From NCBI GenBank assembly GCA_045634365.1, contig JAZRAC010000001.1, forward strand, positions 62,001-126,000: a stretch of 64,000 nt of DNA. The letters run 5' to 3'. The notes under the pieces are model-generated. The model was not told the DNA's origin and made no database searches. It saw only the letters and a list, made by a program, of their open reading frames with translations. The position numbers and the translations under genes are program-made. The stretch comes from HGM04593 sp045634365. Lineage in GTDB: Bacteria > Bacteroidota > Bacteroidia > Bacteroidales > Bacteroidaceae. Of the stretch, positions 34,579-42,056 are shown piece by piece. Position 1 is the stretch's first letter, and each line of letters starts with the position of its first letter.

Positions 34579-35691
34579 CTATTTAGGAGCTTTCCTGTAA
34601 AGGTATAATGCTATGAAACTGAATAAAATATTGGGAATCCACACTGCGAGGAATACAGGCATTTGGTTGGCAAACGCCGAAGATATTGTTTGGAACAGAA
34701 TGTACGAGAAACTCAATCCAAGGCCTATTCCGAGCGATAATCCCATTCCTCCCTTTGTCTTTTTCGATGATAGCGATGCGCCTATTATTGTGAGGATGAA
34801 CGCTGCGAACGACATTGCAATTCGTTTGTGATACTCAATCTCAAAAGGCTTGATATTGGCCATCCCTCGCGCCTTTTGTCGGTCGATGTATCGGCTCAAT
34901 TCGGGGCTTGTCATTGTTTCTTGCTGTCCTTGTGAGATTAGAAAATCTTCGGGCTCTATATTTATTATAGTGTCGAGCGGTTCCTTGTAGCTTGAACGTA
35001 TAATCTCCTTGTCACCTTTAAACTCGCGAATCATCCAATTATAAGCAGTCCATTTACCTCTCTCCTGTGGATGATACTTAATGCTTTTTGCAGTCATATG
35101 TGCTACAAGCTTCTTATTCTCAAACCTGTCGAGTGAGAAACTTGTTCCCATATTTGTATGCTGGTTGTAGAATCCAATGTAAGCAACAATGTCATTTTCA
35201 ACTTGCAGTTGTATATTCTCGGCCGAGGTTGTCTTTTTCTTCTTGTCGTTATAATGCTTAACCTCAAACTCTATTCTTGTTTCGTTGCCCAATGGAATTA
35301 TATATGCACTCAGAATATATGTGAGCAAAGCGATGAATGCCGCAGAAACCATATAGGGGCGCAACAAACGTTTAAAGCTCACTCCCGAAGCGAACATTGC
35401 AATAATCTCGGAATTCTCGGCCAATTTCGAAGTAAAATATATTACCGAAATAAACACGAATAGCGCACTGAAAGTATTTGCATAATAGGGCGCGAGGTTC
35501 AGATAATAATCGAACAGAATTTCGGATAGAGTGGCATTCGATGTTGCAAATTTATCTATTCGCTCATTGTAGTCGAATACCACGATTACCGTTATTATAA
35601 GTGCCAACGAGAAGAAGTATGTTCCAAGGAATTTCCCTATTATATACCAATCGAGGCGTTTCAATTTAAAAACTTCTAACCATTTTTTCAT
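34579..35691 (-). CDS. LptF/LptG-family permease
   Basis: Inner-membrane permease of the YjgP/YjgQ family. LptF and LptG with LptB form the ABC exporter that pulls LPS from the inner membrane. The 370-aa protein has two helices at the N-terminus (YIIGKFLGTYFFSLALIITVIVVFD and a second pair), a soluble beta-rich region (about 120-260) like the jelly-roll of LptF/G, and three C-terminal helices. It is 14 bp from both tgt and the helicase gene. I cannot tell F from G. Confidence 0.88.
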   Translation of the reverse strand: MKKWLEVFKLKRLDWYIIGKFLGTYFFSLALIITVIVVFDYNERIDKFATSNATLSEILFDYYLNLAPYYANTFSALFVFISVIYFTSKLAENSEIIAMFASGVSFKRLLRPYMVSAAFIALLTYILSAYIIPLGNETRIEFEVKHYNDKKKKTTSAENIQLQVENDIVAYIGFYNQHTNMGTSFSLDRFENKKLVAHMTAKSIKYHPQERGKWTAYNWMIREFKGDKEIIRSSYKEPLDTIINIEPEDFLISQGQQETMTSPELSRYIDRQKARGMANIKPFEIEYHKRIAMSFAAFILTIIGASLSSKKTKGGMGLSLGIGLGLSFSYILFQTISSAFANQMPVFLAVWIPNILFSFIALYLYRKAPK

Positions 35692-35705
35692 AGTAACGTG
35701 TGTGT

Positions 35706-36836
35706 TTAAAGTCGGCGTGTTACTTGTTCAAGCATATTCTTTTTCCACTCGGCATAATTATCTTCCAGAATGTGTTTGCGTGCCTCTTGGGTGAGCCATA
35801 CATAAAATGCAAGATTATGGAGCGATGCTATTTGCAGTGCCAGATACTCTTGTGCAACAAACAGGTGACGCAGATAGGCTCGGCTGTATTGTCGGTCGAC
35901 AAATGACTCGCCATCCTCTTCGATGGGGGAAAAATCGTATTTCCATTTTTCGTTTCTCATATTCATAATGCCCTGCTTGGTGAAGAGCATCGCGTTGCGC
36001 CCGTTACGGGTGGGCATTACGCAATCAAACATATCTACGCCACGCTCAATGCCTTCGAGAATATTTGCGGGAGTGCCCACGCCCATCAGGTAGCGAGGCT
36101 TGTCGGTTGGCAGAATTTCGTTCACCACCTCAATCATTTCATACATTTTTTCGGCAGGTTCTCCCACAGCAAGCCCTCCAATGGCATTTCCCACACAATC
36201 TTTCGATGCAATATATTCGGCCGATTGGCGGCGAAGGTCGGGGTAAACACAGCCCTGTACAATGGGGAAAAGTGCCTGCTCATAGCCATATTTAGGTTCA
36301 GTCTCGGCAAGGCGTGCAACGCAACGGTCGAGCCAGCGGTGTGTGCGCTCCATCGACTTTTTTGCATAATTATAGTCGGCAGTGCCGGGGGTACACTCGT
36401 CGAATGCCATTATAATATCGGCACCGATGCTGCGCTCAATATCCATAACCCTCTCGGGAGAGAAAAAGTGCTTGGAGCCATCTATGTGTGAGCGGAATTC
36501 CACGCCATCCTCGTTCATTTTTCTTATATCTTTGAGCGAGAATACCTGAAAACCGCCACTATCGGTGAGAATAGGTCGTTCCCAACTGTTGAACTTATGC
36601 AGGCCACCGGCCTTCTCCAATATATCGAGCCCCGGGCGTAGATACAGATGATAAGTGTTGCCCAGTATTATCTGTGCTTTAACATCGGTTACAAGGTCGG
36701 GAATTTGCACGGCTTTAACCGAACCCACCGTGCCCACAGGCATAAAGATAGGTGTCTGTATATCGCCGTGTGCCGTGCTTAAAACTCCGGCACGCGCCTT
36801 GCTCCCTTTGTCGGTGTGTAATAATCGGAATTCCAC
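35706..36836 (-). CDS. tgt: tRNA-guanine transglycosylase, zinc cysteines missing
   Basis: Exchanges G34 of tRNAs for Asp, Asn, His and Tyr with the queuine precursor preQ1. The 376-aa protein has the nucleophile region LTDSGGFQVFSL, IIMAFDECTPG, GGLAVGEPAEKMYE and MGVGTPANILEGIERGVDMFDC. At the usual CxCxxC zinc site before the conserved YSRAYL, it reads DGESFVD (residues 308-314) with no Cys, while the later His of LHN is kept. So the structural zinc site appears lost. It is 7 bp after lon in a conserved operon. Confidence 0.93.
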   Translation of the reverse strand: MEFRLLHTDKGSKARAGVLSTAHGDIQTPIFMPVGTVGSVKAVQIPDLVTDVKAQIILGNTYHLYLRPGLDILEKAGGLHKFNSWERPILTDSGGFQVFSLKDIRKMNEDGVEFRSHIDGSKHFFSPERVMDIERSIGADIIMAFDECTPGTADYNYAKKSMERTHRWLDRCVARLAETEPKYGYEQALFPIVQGCVYPDLRRQSAEYIASKDCVGNAIGGLAVGEPAEKMYEMIEVVNEILPTDKPRYLMGVGTPANILEGIERGVDMFDCVMPTRNGRNAMLFTKQGIMNMRNEKWKYDFSPIEEDGESFVDRQYSRAYLRHLFVAQEYLALQIASLHNLAFYVWLTQEARKHILEDNYAEWKKNMLEQVTRRL

Positions 36837-36843
36837 TTTATTG

Positions 36844-39336
36844 TCAAATTAAGTTGATAGGATTTTTTACTTTTTCGTCGAGCAGGGCAATTTCGAGAAC
36901 CTCCTTAATATCCTCTACATAGTGGAAGGTGAGCCCTTGAATGTATATTTCGGGAATTACATCGATATTGCGCTTGTTCTCCTTGCATAATACAATCTCC
37001 TTTATTCCGGCACGTTTGGCTGCCAGAATTTTCTCCTTTATGCCTCCCACGGGGAGTACCTTGCCACGCAGAGTTATTTCGCCGGTCATAGCAATGTTGG
37101 GCTTTACTTTGCGCTGTGTGAGTGCCGATGCAAGTGCAGTTGCCATAGTAATACCTGCCGAGGGGCCATCCTTTGGGATTGCTCCTTCGGGTACGTGCAG
37201 GTGAATATTCCAATTTTCGAAAATCTCGTGCGGAATATCGAGAAGGCTTGCGTGCGACTTTATATATTCGAGTGCCAGCATTGCCGACTCCTTCATTACA
37301 TCGCCCAGATTACCTGTGAGGGTTATTTTCTCGCCCTTGCCACGGCTGAGGCTGGTCTCTATGAAGAGAATCTCTCCTCCTACGGCAGTCCAGGCGAGGC
37401 CTGTAACCACACCTGCATATTCGTTGCCTTGGTAGCGGTCGCGAGAGAACTCTTTTGGGCCCAATAGTTCTACGATGTTTGCAGGCTTCACCATTGTAAT
37501 ATCAAACTCTCCCTTGCTTGCTTTTTGGCAGGCCAAGCGGCGGAAAATCTTGCCTATCTTCTTTTCAAGGCCACGCACGCCCGATTCACGGGTGTAATCC
37601 TCTATAATCTGCTCTATGGCTGCCTTGTTTATGTTAATCTTCTCGTTGCCTATTCCGTTGGCCTCTTTCTCTTTGGGTACCAGATGGCGTTTCGCAATCT
37701 CCACCTTCTCCTCGGTGAGGTAACCGCTAACCTCAATAAGTTCCATACGATCGAGCAGGGGACCGGGAATATTGCCCAGATTGTTGGCCGTTGCAATAAA
37801 CATTATTTTCGAGAGGTCGTAGTCAATGTCGAGGTAATTGTCGTGGAAGGTGCTGTTCTGCTCGGGGTCGAGTACTTCGAGAAGAGCCGACGATGGGTCG
37901 CCGTGGTTGGAACCTTGTCCCACTTTGTCAATCTCGTCGAGAATGAATACAGGATTGTCGCTGCCGGCCTTTGCAAGATTTTTGAGTATGCGGCCGGGCA
38001 TTGCTCCTATATAGGTTTTTCTGTGGCCGCGAATTTCCGATTCGTCGTGCACGCCACCGAGCGACATACGCACATATTTGCGTTTAAGAGCCTCGGCAAT
38101 GGATTTTCCAAGCGAGGTTTTTCCCACCCCCGGAGGACCGTAAAGGCAGATGATGGGCGATTTTAAATCGCCGCGCATTTTAATGACTGCAAGGTGCTCG
38201 AGTATTCTCTCTTTCACTTTGTCGAGCCCATAATGGTCCTTGTCGAGGGTTTTGCGTGCATTCTGAATGTCGAGGTTGTCGGCTGTACAATTGCCCCAAG
38301 GGAGGCTCACAAACATTTGCAGATAGTTCAACTGCACGTGGTAGTCGGGTGTTTGTGGGGGAATGCGGTCGAGCTTTGCCACCTCTTTATAGAATATTTC
38401 CTCAATCTCCTTGCTCCATTTTTTATCCTTTGCCTTCTTTTTCAGGTCGTTGGAGTCTTGGTCTTGAACATTCACGCCCAATTCCTCTTGTGTATTCTTT
38501 ATTAGTTGTTGCAGGAAGTACTCTTTTTGTTGTTGGTTGAGTTCTTTATTGGTGCGATTGTGTATGTTTTCTTGTATTTTCAACAGTTTTATTTCCATAT
38601 TCATCGTAGTGAGCAGGTCGTATGCCTTCTCCTTGACGCTGTTGGAGCGCATCAGAATCATCTTCTGCTTTACTCCTAAATTCAAGTTGGCGCAGATGAA
38701 ATATAGTAACAGTATGTTGTTGTCGATGTTTTTAAGTGCGTAATCGATTTCTTGCTGCTGCGCTCCATCGTACAAACTGATTAGCTTGTGGGCTTTCTCG
38801 CGGCAATTCTTCATTAACATCGTGAATTCCTTGTTTGGCGTTCTAGGGAGTCTCTCGCTGACATCTTCCACATTGCCGTGCAGTATGGAATTTTCCTTGT
38901 AGGTAGACAGGAGCTTTATTCGGAACATACCTTGCAATATGACGGTTGTCTTGTTATTGGGCATATCGAACATTCTTATCACCTTTGCCACCACACCGTA
39001 TTTATACAGGTCGTTATATTCCGGATTTTCAACATCAGCCTCTTTTTGGCAGAATACTGCAATATATGAGCGATTTTCGACAGCTTTTTTTACTACCTCC
39101 AACGATGCTTTTCTGCCAATGCCCACCGGCATAATTGCGGTGGGAAAGAGCACCATATTGCGCAATGGCAGTATGGGGAGGGTGTCGCCTATTTTAACTT
39201 TAAAATCTTTTAATCCTTCCTCGTCGCAAATGTCGTTCATTATGAATGAAGCGTTTGCGCTAATCTCATTCTCGTCCTTGAATTCTATAATATCCGAATT
39301 GTCCATTTTCTTGAAATTTGATTTTTTGTTGCTCAC
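36844..39336 (-). CDS. lon: ATP-dependent protease Lon
   Basis: Cytoplasmic AAA+ serine protease for damaged and regulatory proteins. It has 830 aa: an N-terminal substrate domain from about residue 50 (LPILPLRNMVLFPTAIMPV), a long helical region, AAA+ with Walker A LYGPPGVGKTSLG near 395, Walker B FILDEIDKVGQG, and a C-terminal protease with Ser in PKDGPSAGITMA and Lys in GGIKEKILAAKRAG. It has a charged 40-residue extension at the N-terminus. It heads lon-tgt-LptF/G-helicase. Confidence 0.97.
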   Translation of the reverse strand: MSNKKSNFKKMDNSDIIEFKDENEISANASFIMNDICDEEGLKDFKVKIGDTLPILPLRNMVLFPTAIMPVGIGRKASLEVVKKAVENRSYIAVFCQKEADVENPEYNDLYKYGVVAKVIRMFDMPNNKTTVILQGMFRIKLLSTYKENSILHGNVEDVSERLPRTPNKEFTMLMKNCREKAHKLISLYDGAQQQEIDYALKNIDNNILLLYFICANLNLGVKQKMILMRSNSVKEKAYDLLTTMNMEIKLLKIQENIHNRTNKELNQQQKEYFLQQLIKNTQEELGVNVQDQDSNDLKKKAKDKKWSKEIEEIFYKEVAKLDRIPPQTPDYHVQLNYLQMFVSLPWGNCTADNLDIQNARKTLDKDHYGLDKVKERILEHLAVIKMRGDLKSPIICLYGPPGVGKTSLGKSIAEALKRKYVRMSLGGVHDESEIRGHRKTYIGAMPGRILKNLAKAGSDNPVFILDEIDKVGQGSNHGDPSSALLEVLDPEQNSTFHDNYLDIDYDLSKIMFIATANNLGNIPGPLLDRMELIEVSGYLTEEKVEIAKRHLVPKEKEANGIGNEKININKAAIEQIIEDYTRESGVRGLEKKIGKIFRRLACQKASKGEFDITMVKPANIVELLGPKEFSRDRYQGNEYAGVVTGLAWTAVGGEILFIETSLSRGKGEKITLTGNLGDVMKESAMLALEYIKSHASLLDIPHEIFENWNIHLHVPEGAIPKDGPSAGITMATALASALTQRKVKPNIAMTGEITLRGKVLPVGGIKEKILAAKRAGIKEIVLCKENKRNIDVIPEIYIQGLTFHYVEDIKEVLEIALLDEKVKNPINLI

Positions 39337-39374
39337 ACTCCTTACTCTTTGTGTGGCACAATGTATTTAAAACG

Positions 39375-39382
39375 CGAAGATA
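39375..39382 (-). promoter_or_regulatory. -7 element of the lon operon
   Basis: Minus-strand TATCTTCG, 38 bp before the lon ATG. I see no heat-shock-type CIRCE repeat. Confidence 0.5.
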
Positions 39383-39519
39383 CTACTATTTGCCGACTTG
39401 TCGAAATATTTTTGCTTTATTTATAAATTAAACTATAATATAAACATTGTTGTGCTTGCTTATTGTGGTGGAGTGTTAATTAAAGAAACTTTATGATTTT
39501 TTTTGTCGCACAATTGTTG

Positions 39520-39527
39520 TATCTTCG
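39520..39527 (+). promoter_or_regulatory. -7 element of the lipid kinase gene
   Basis: TATCTTCG within TTGTTGTATCTTCGCAA, the same context as the glyA repeats. It ends 21 bases before the TTG start. Confidence 0.5.
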
Positions 39528-39548
39528 CAATCGGAATATGTAACAGCC

Positions 39549-40691
39549 TTGAAAAGTAAAAAAGACATATTGTTTCTGATTAACCCAAAGTCGGGAGTGG
39601 GTGGTAAACGCTCTGTTCCTCGTTTGGTGAGAACTCTTCTCGATAAGAGTAAATTCAATGTGACTATAAGGGAAACTCAATATGTCGCTCACGCTTGTGA
39701 ATTAACTGCCGAGGCTGTTGCGAAGGGTGTTGATATTGTTGTTGCCGTTGGCGGTGATGGCACGGTGAACGAGGTTGCCCGGAGTCTTATTGGCAGTAAC
39801 ACTGCGCTTGGAATAGTTCCCTGCGGTTCGGGCAATGGCCTTGCTCGTCATTTGGGAATACCTTTGGAGATAAAAAGGGCTGTCGAATTTATAAATACCG
39901 CCGAAATAACATCTGTCGATTATGGTAAAATAAACGGACATCCTTTCTTTTGTACCTGTGGCATTGGATTCGATGCGCTTGTCAGTAATAGTTTCGCTCA
40001 CGGCACACGCCGCGGATTGCTTGGGTATATGAACCAGACACTGCTCGACTGGCTTAATTACAAACCCGAGGTTTATGAAATAGAGAGTGAGTCGTTTAAA
40101 AAAAGTTATAAGGCGTTTCTTGTGGCTTGCGGCAATGCGGCGCAGTATGGCAATAATGCTTATATAAGTCCGAATGCCTCGATGCGTGACGGGTTGTTGA
40201 GTATAACCATTCTCGAACCATTCCCCGCAGTCGATATTCCCTTAATTCTTAGTCACCTGTTTGGGCGCTCCCTTGATAAGAATAATCATATAAAAACTAT
40301 TGAGAGTAAATGGATTAAGATTAAAAGAAGCGCGGCGGGCCCGGTGCATTTCGATGGTGAACCGGCAATGATGGATGCCGAAATTCTTGTGGAAACAGTG
40401 CCACTTGGTCTTAAAGTGCTTGCGCTCCCCGGCTGGGACGGTTGTAGTGCTGTCGTCCCAATGTATAAACAGATATTTGAACTGATAAGTACTCCCGTGG
40501 CAAATGTGGATATTGCATTGCCAAAGGTTGAGTTTCCTCTCCCGAAGGTGGATATTTCTTTCCCGAATATGGAAGAATTATTGCCTAAATTTAAGATAAG
40601 TGATATAACTGAGAAACTGCCGCCATTCTCTCCGTTCAAAAATAATAGACGCGGCACTGTCGACAAGAAAAAACGCGATAGCGAAAAATAA
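39549..40691 (+). CDS. diacylglycerol/sphingosine kinase-family lipid kinase
   Basis: YegS/LCB5-type lipid kinase of 380 aa. The catalytic domain shows FLINPKSGVGGKR at the start, VAVGGDGTVNEVARSL near residue 75, IVPCGSGNGLARHLGIP near 97, and the second domain with GIGFDALVS and VHFDGEPAMMDAEI. The usual family length is about 300. Here the last 65 residues are an added Pro/Lys-rich tail with LPKVE, LPKVD, FPNME and LPKFK repeats. Translation starts at a TTG (39549), since no ATG precedes the NPKSG motif. In Bacteroidota a role in sphingolipid or phosphatidic acid metabolism is likely, but the substrate is open. Confidence 0.85.
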   Translation: MKSKKDILFLINPKSGVGGKRSVPRLVRTLLDKSKFNVTIRETQYVAHACELTAEAVAKGVDIVVAVGGDGTVNEVARSLIGSNTALGIVPCGSGNGLARHLGIPLEIKRAVEFINTAEITSVDYGKINGHPFFCTCGIGFDALVSNSFAHGTRRGLLGYMNQTLLDWLNYKPEVYEIESESFKKSYKAFLVACGNAAQYGNNAYISPNASMRDGLLSITILEPFPAVDIPLILSHLFGRSLDKNNHIKTIESKWIKIKRSAAGPVHFDGEPAMMDAEILVETVPLGLKVLALPGWDGCSAVVPMYKQIFELISTPVANVDIALPKVEFPLPKVDISFPNMEELLPKFKISDITEKLPPFSPFKNNRRGTVDKKKRDSEK

Positions 40692-40705
40692 TTACAAACG
40701 AGGGG

Positions 40706-41419
40706 TTAATCGAGCTTTAAGTAAAAATCTCTTAACATAGCCGTAGCCTCTTGGCTGTATTCCCCCGGCGCAGTTTCCAGAATCAGTTTTTCTGTCAACG
40801 GGGCGGTACAAGCCTCCCTCCTGAATTCCACAAGTACTCTTTTTGCTTCTTTGCGCGGGGTTGTGTGTACATTGGTTATCCTGTGTGCCGAAAATCCTTT
40901 GAATGCAGCCTGCGAGGTCCATTCGTCGAGAGTGTCGCAGGGAATTATTATTGAAATTTTGCCATTATCGGCGAGTAACAGGCCTGTGTTCCTGAAAAAC
41001 AGCTCGGGCGTGAGGCTGTCGTTGTGTCGGGCAAGTGTTCGTTGCTTGTCGTCACATTTCAAACTATTGCTGAAATAGGGTGGGTTGCTCACTATTGTGT
41101 CGAAACGCTCTTCGGATGCAAAATTATTTACATCGACATTTATAATCCTCACCCTCTCGCTCCAAGGGGATTTCTTTGCATTCTCGGTTGCACGCATTGC
41201 TGCAATGTTGTCAATCTCAATGCCGGTGATTGTGGCGGTGGGGCAACGTTGCGCCGCCATAATGGATATTAGCCCGGTGCCTGCGCCAATGTCGAGAATT
41301 TGTTTGCAGTTGCTGTTGTCGAACCAAGCGCCGAGCAAGCATCCGTCGGTGCCGACTTTCATTGCGCACCCGCTCTGCTCGATGGTGAATTTTTTGAATT
41401 TGAAATAACTGTTCGACAT
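40706..41419 (-). CDS. trmN6: tRNA1(Val) A37-N6 methyltransferase (TrmN6/YfiC)
   Basis: SAM-dependent methyltransferase of 237 aa that methylates adenine 37 of tRNA-Val. It has motif I ILDIGAGTGLISIMAAQR near residue 42, TGIEIDNIAAMRATEN, and the N6-adenine methylase catalytic motif VSNPPYF near 110, with KIMKV-like SGCAMKVGTDGCLLGAWF before. It lies downstream of, and co-directional with, tRNA-Thr. Confidence 0.9.
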   Translation of the reverse strand: MSNSYFKFKKFTIEQSGCAMKVGTDGCLLGAWFDNSNCKQILDIGAGTGLISIMAAQRCPTATITGIEIDNIAAMRATENAKKSPWSERVRIINVDVNNFASEERFDTIVSNPPYFSNSLKCDDKQRTLARHNDSLTPELFFRNTGLLLADNGKISIIIPCDTLDEWTSQAAFKGFSAHRITNVHTTPRKEAKRVLVEFRREACTAPLTEKLILETAPGEYSQEATAMLRDFYLKLD

Positions 41420-41434
41420 TTTCTTTTTGAATTA

Positions 41435-41458
41435 AGGCTGTACCTTTCGGCACAGCCT
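41435..41458 (-). terminator. hairpin between tRNA-Thr and trmN6
   Basis: A 10-bp stem with one mismatch (41435-41444 with 41449-41458) and a 4-base loop. T-rich sequence (eight T) follows on the plus strand, while the minus strand, where the tRNA is read, has only short T runs. It could end or help process the tRNA transcript. Confidence 0.45.
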
Positions 41459-41471
41459 CTGCTTTTTTTTG

Positions 41472-41544
41472 AGCCGAGTCGGGGACTCGAACCCCGGACC
41501 TACTCATTACGAATGAGTTGCTCTACCAACTGAGCTAATTCGGC
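41472..41544 (-). tRNA. tRNA-Thr(CGT)
   Basis: A 73-nt cloverleaf: acceptor stem of 7 bp (41538-41544 with 41473-41479) with an A-C mismatch at pair 6-67, a 4-bp D stem with loop AGTTGGTA, an anticodon stem ACTCA/TGAGT with loop TTCGTAA (anticodon CGT, reads ACG), and a 5-bp T stem with loop TTCGAGT. The discriminator is T, and CCA is not encoded. It lies on the minus strand upstream of trmN6. Confidence 0.95.
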
Positions 41545-41693
41545 ATTGTTTTTTTCTTTTTTTTGCTTCCCGAACCTCCTTGTTCATTTTTTGGACGAAT
41601 GAGTTGCTCTACCAACTGAGCTAATTCGGCATTGTTTTTTTTCTTTTTTTGCTTCCCGAACCTCCTCTTATCATCTTTTGGACGAATGAGTCT
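41510..41693 (-). repeat. 86-bp tandem duplication including the 5' half of tRNA-Thr
   Basis: A unit from the anticodon (ACTCATTCGT) through the tRNA 5' end and about 50 bp of A-rich upstream text is present twice (period 86), with a third copy of the boundary at 41682-41692. The unit boundaries share the 10-base ACTCATTCGT. The tRNA-derived parts are identical, and the spacer parts differ in several bases. Confidence 0.85.
41595..41630 (-). ncRNA. orphan 5' half of tRNA-Thr(CGT)
   Basis: A 36-nt exact copy of the first half of tRNA-Thr, from G1 to the last anticodon base. It lies 50 bases upstream of the full gene and downstream of the shared promoter. There is no 3' half behind it. It would be transcribed as part of the tRNA precursor. 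Whether RNase P cuts it is unknown. Confidence 0.6.
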
Positions 41694-41709
41694 TCGCAAA
41701 ATTCTCGCG

Positions 41710-41739
41710 CAAAGATAATGATAAAAAGATTTTTGCAAA
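41710..41739 (-). promoter_or_regulatory. promoter of the tRNA-Thr unit
   Basis: Minus-strand -33 TTTG (41736-41739), an 18-bp spacer and a perfect -7 TATCTTTG (41710-41717). It would transcribe the orphan half, the full tRNA and possibly trmN6. Confidence 0.6.
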
Positions 41740-41788
41740 ACAATAGCCCGAAAAAATAATATTAAAATGATAATAAATCTATCGGCTG

Positions 41789-41819
41789 TTTGTATTGCAA
41801 ATAAAAATACCTATCTTTG
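41789..41819 (+). promoter_or_regulatory. upstream promoter before purF
   Basis: -33 TTTG (41789-41792), a 19-bp spacer and -7 TATCTTTG (41812-41819): the best consensus promoter of the window. Transcription would begin about 230 bases before purF. Confidence 0.7.
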
Positions 41820-41824
41820 CACAT

Positions 41825-41982
41825 AAATTAAATAACAAATGAGAATTGTTTGCCATAATACAGAAAAACAACTGAAAGGGTGTAAAAACAGCACCTTTCT
41901 CTCTATTTTGTCTTGTGACAAACAAATAATGCGTGCAAATTCACTTTTTTATTATAGTCGTTTCGTTGAAACGGCTTTTTTT
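41825..41982 (+). ncRNA. candidate small RNA or attenuator leader before purF
   Basis: A unit of about 155 nt with its own consensus promoter and a terminator hairpin. Inside are two further stems: GAAAGG.../CCTTTC at 41876-41902 and TTTGTC/GACAAA around 41907-41923. A 61-codon frame from 41839 runs across it but looks unlike protein. It does not match the purine or PRPP riboswitch cores that I know. It is either a free sRNA or a leader whose terminator controls read-through into purF. Confidence 0.45.
41957..41982 (+). terminator. intrinsic terminator in the purF upstream region
   Basis: An 8-bp stem (41957-41964 with 41968-41975, one T-G pair), a 3-base loop and seven T at 41976-41982. A second -7 element starts immediately after it. 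Confidence 0.75.
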
Positions 41983-41983
41983 G

Positions 41984-41991
41984 TATCTTTA
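41984..41991 (+). promoter_or_regulatory. proximal purF -7 element
   Basis: TATCTTTA, directly after the terminator T run, gives a leader of about 60 nt for purF. Confidence 0.45.
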
Positions 41992-42056
41992 CGAAATAAA
42001 AACAGAGTGTTGCCGCACAATTGATGGTTAACTACTTTTTTAACAATACAAACCTT

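Noticed and set aside
41535..41738. Minus-strand frame of 67 codons with a repeated AELAQLVEQLIRPK motif
   Set aside because: The repeat in the protein is only the translation of the duplicated tRNA half and its A-rich spacer.
41839..42024. Plus-strand frame of 61 codons before purF
   Set aside because: It runs through a terminator and a promoter element and has no protein-like pattern. The region is better read as RNA.
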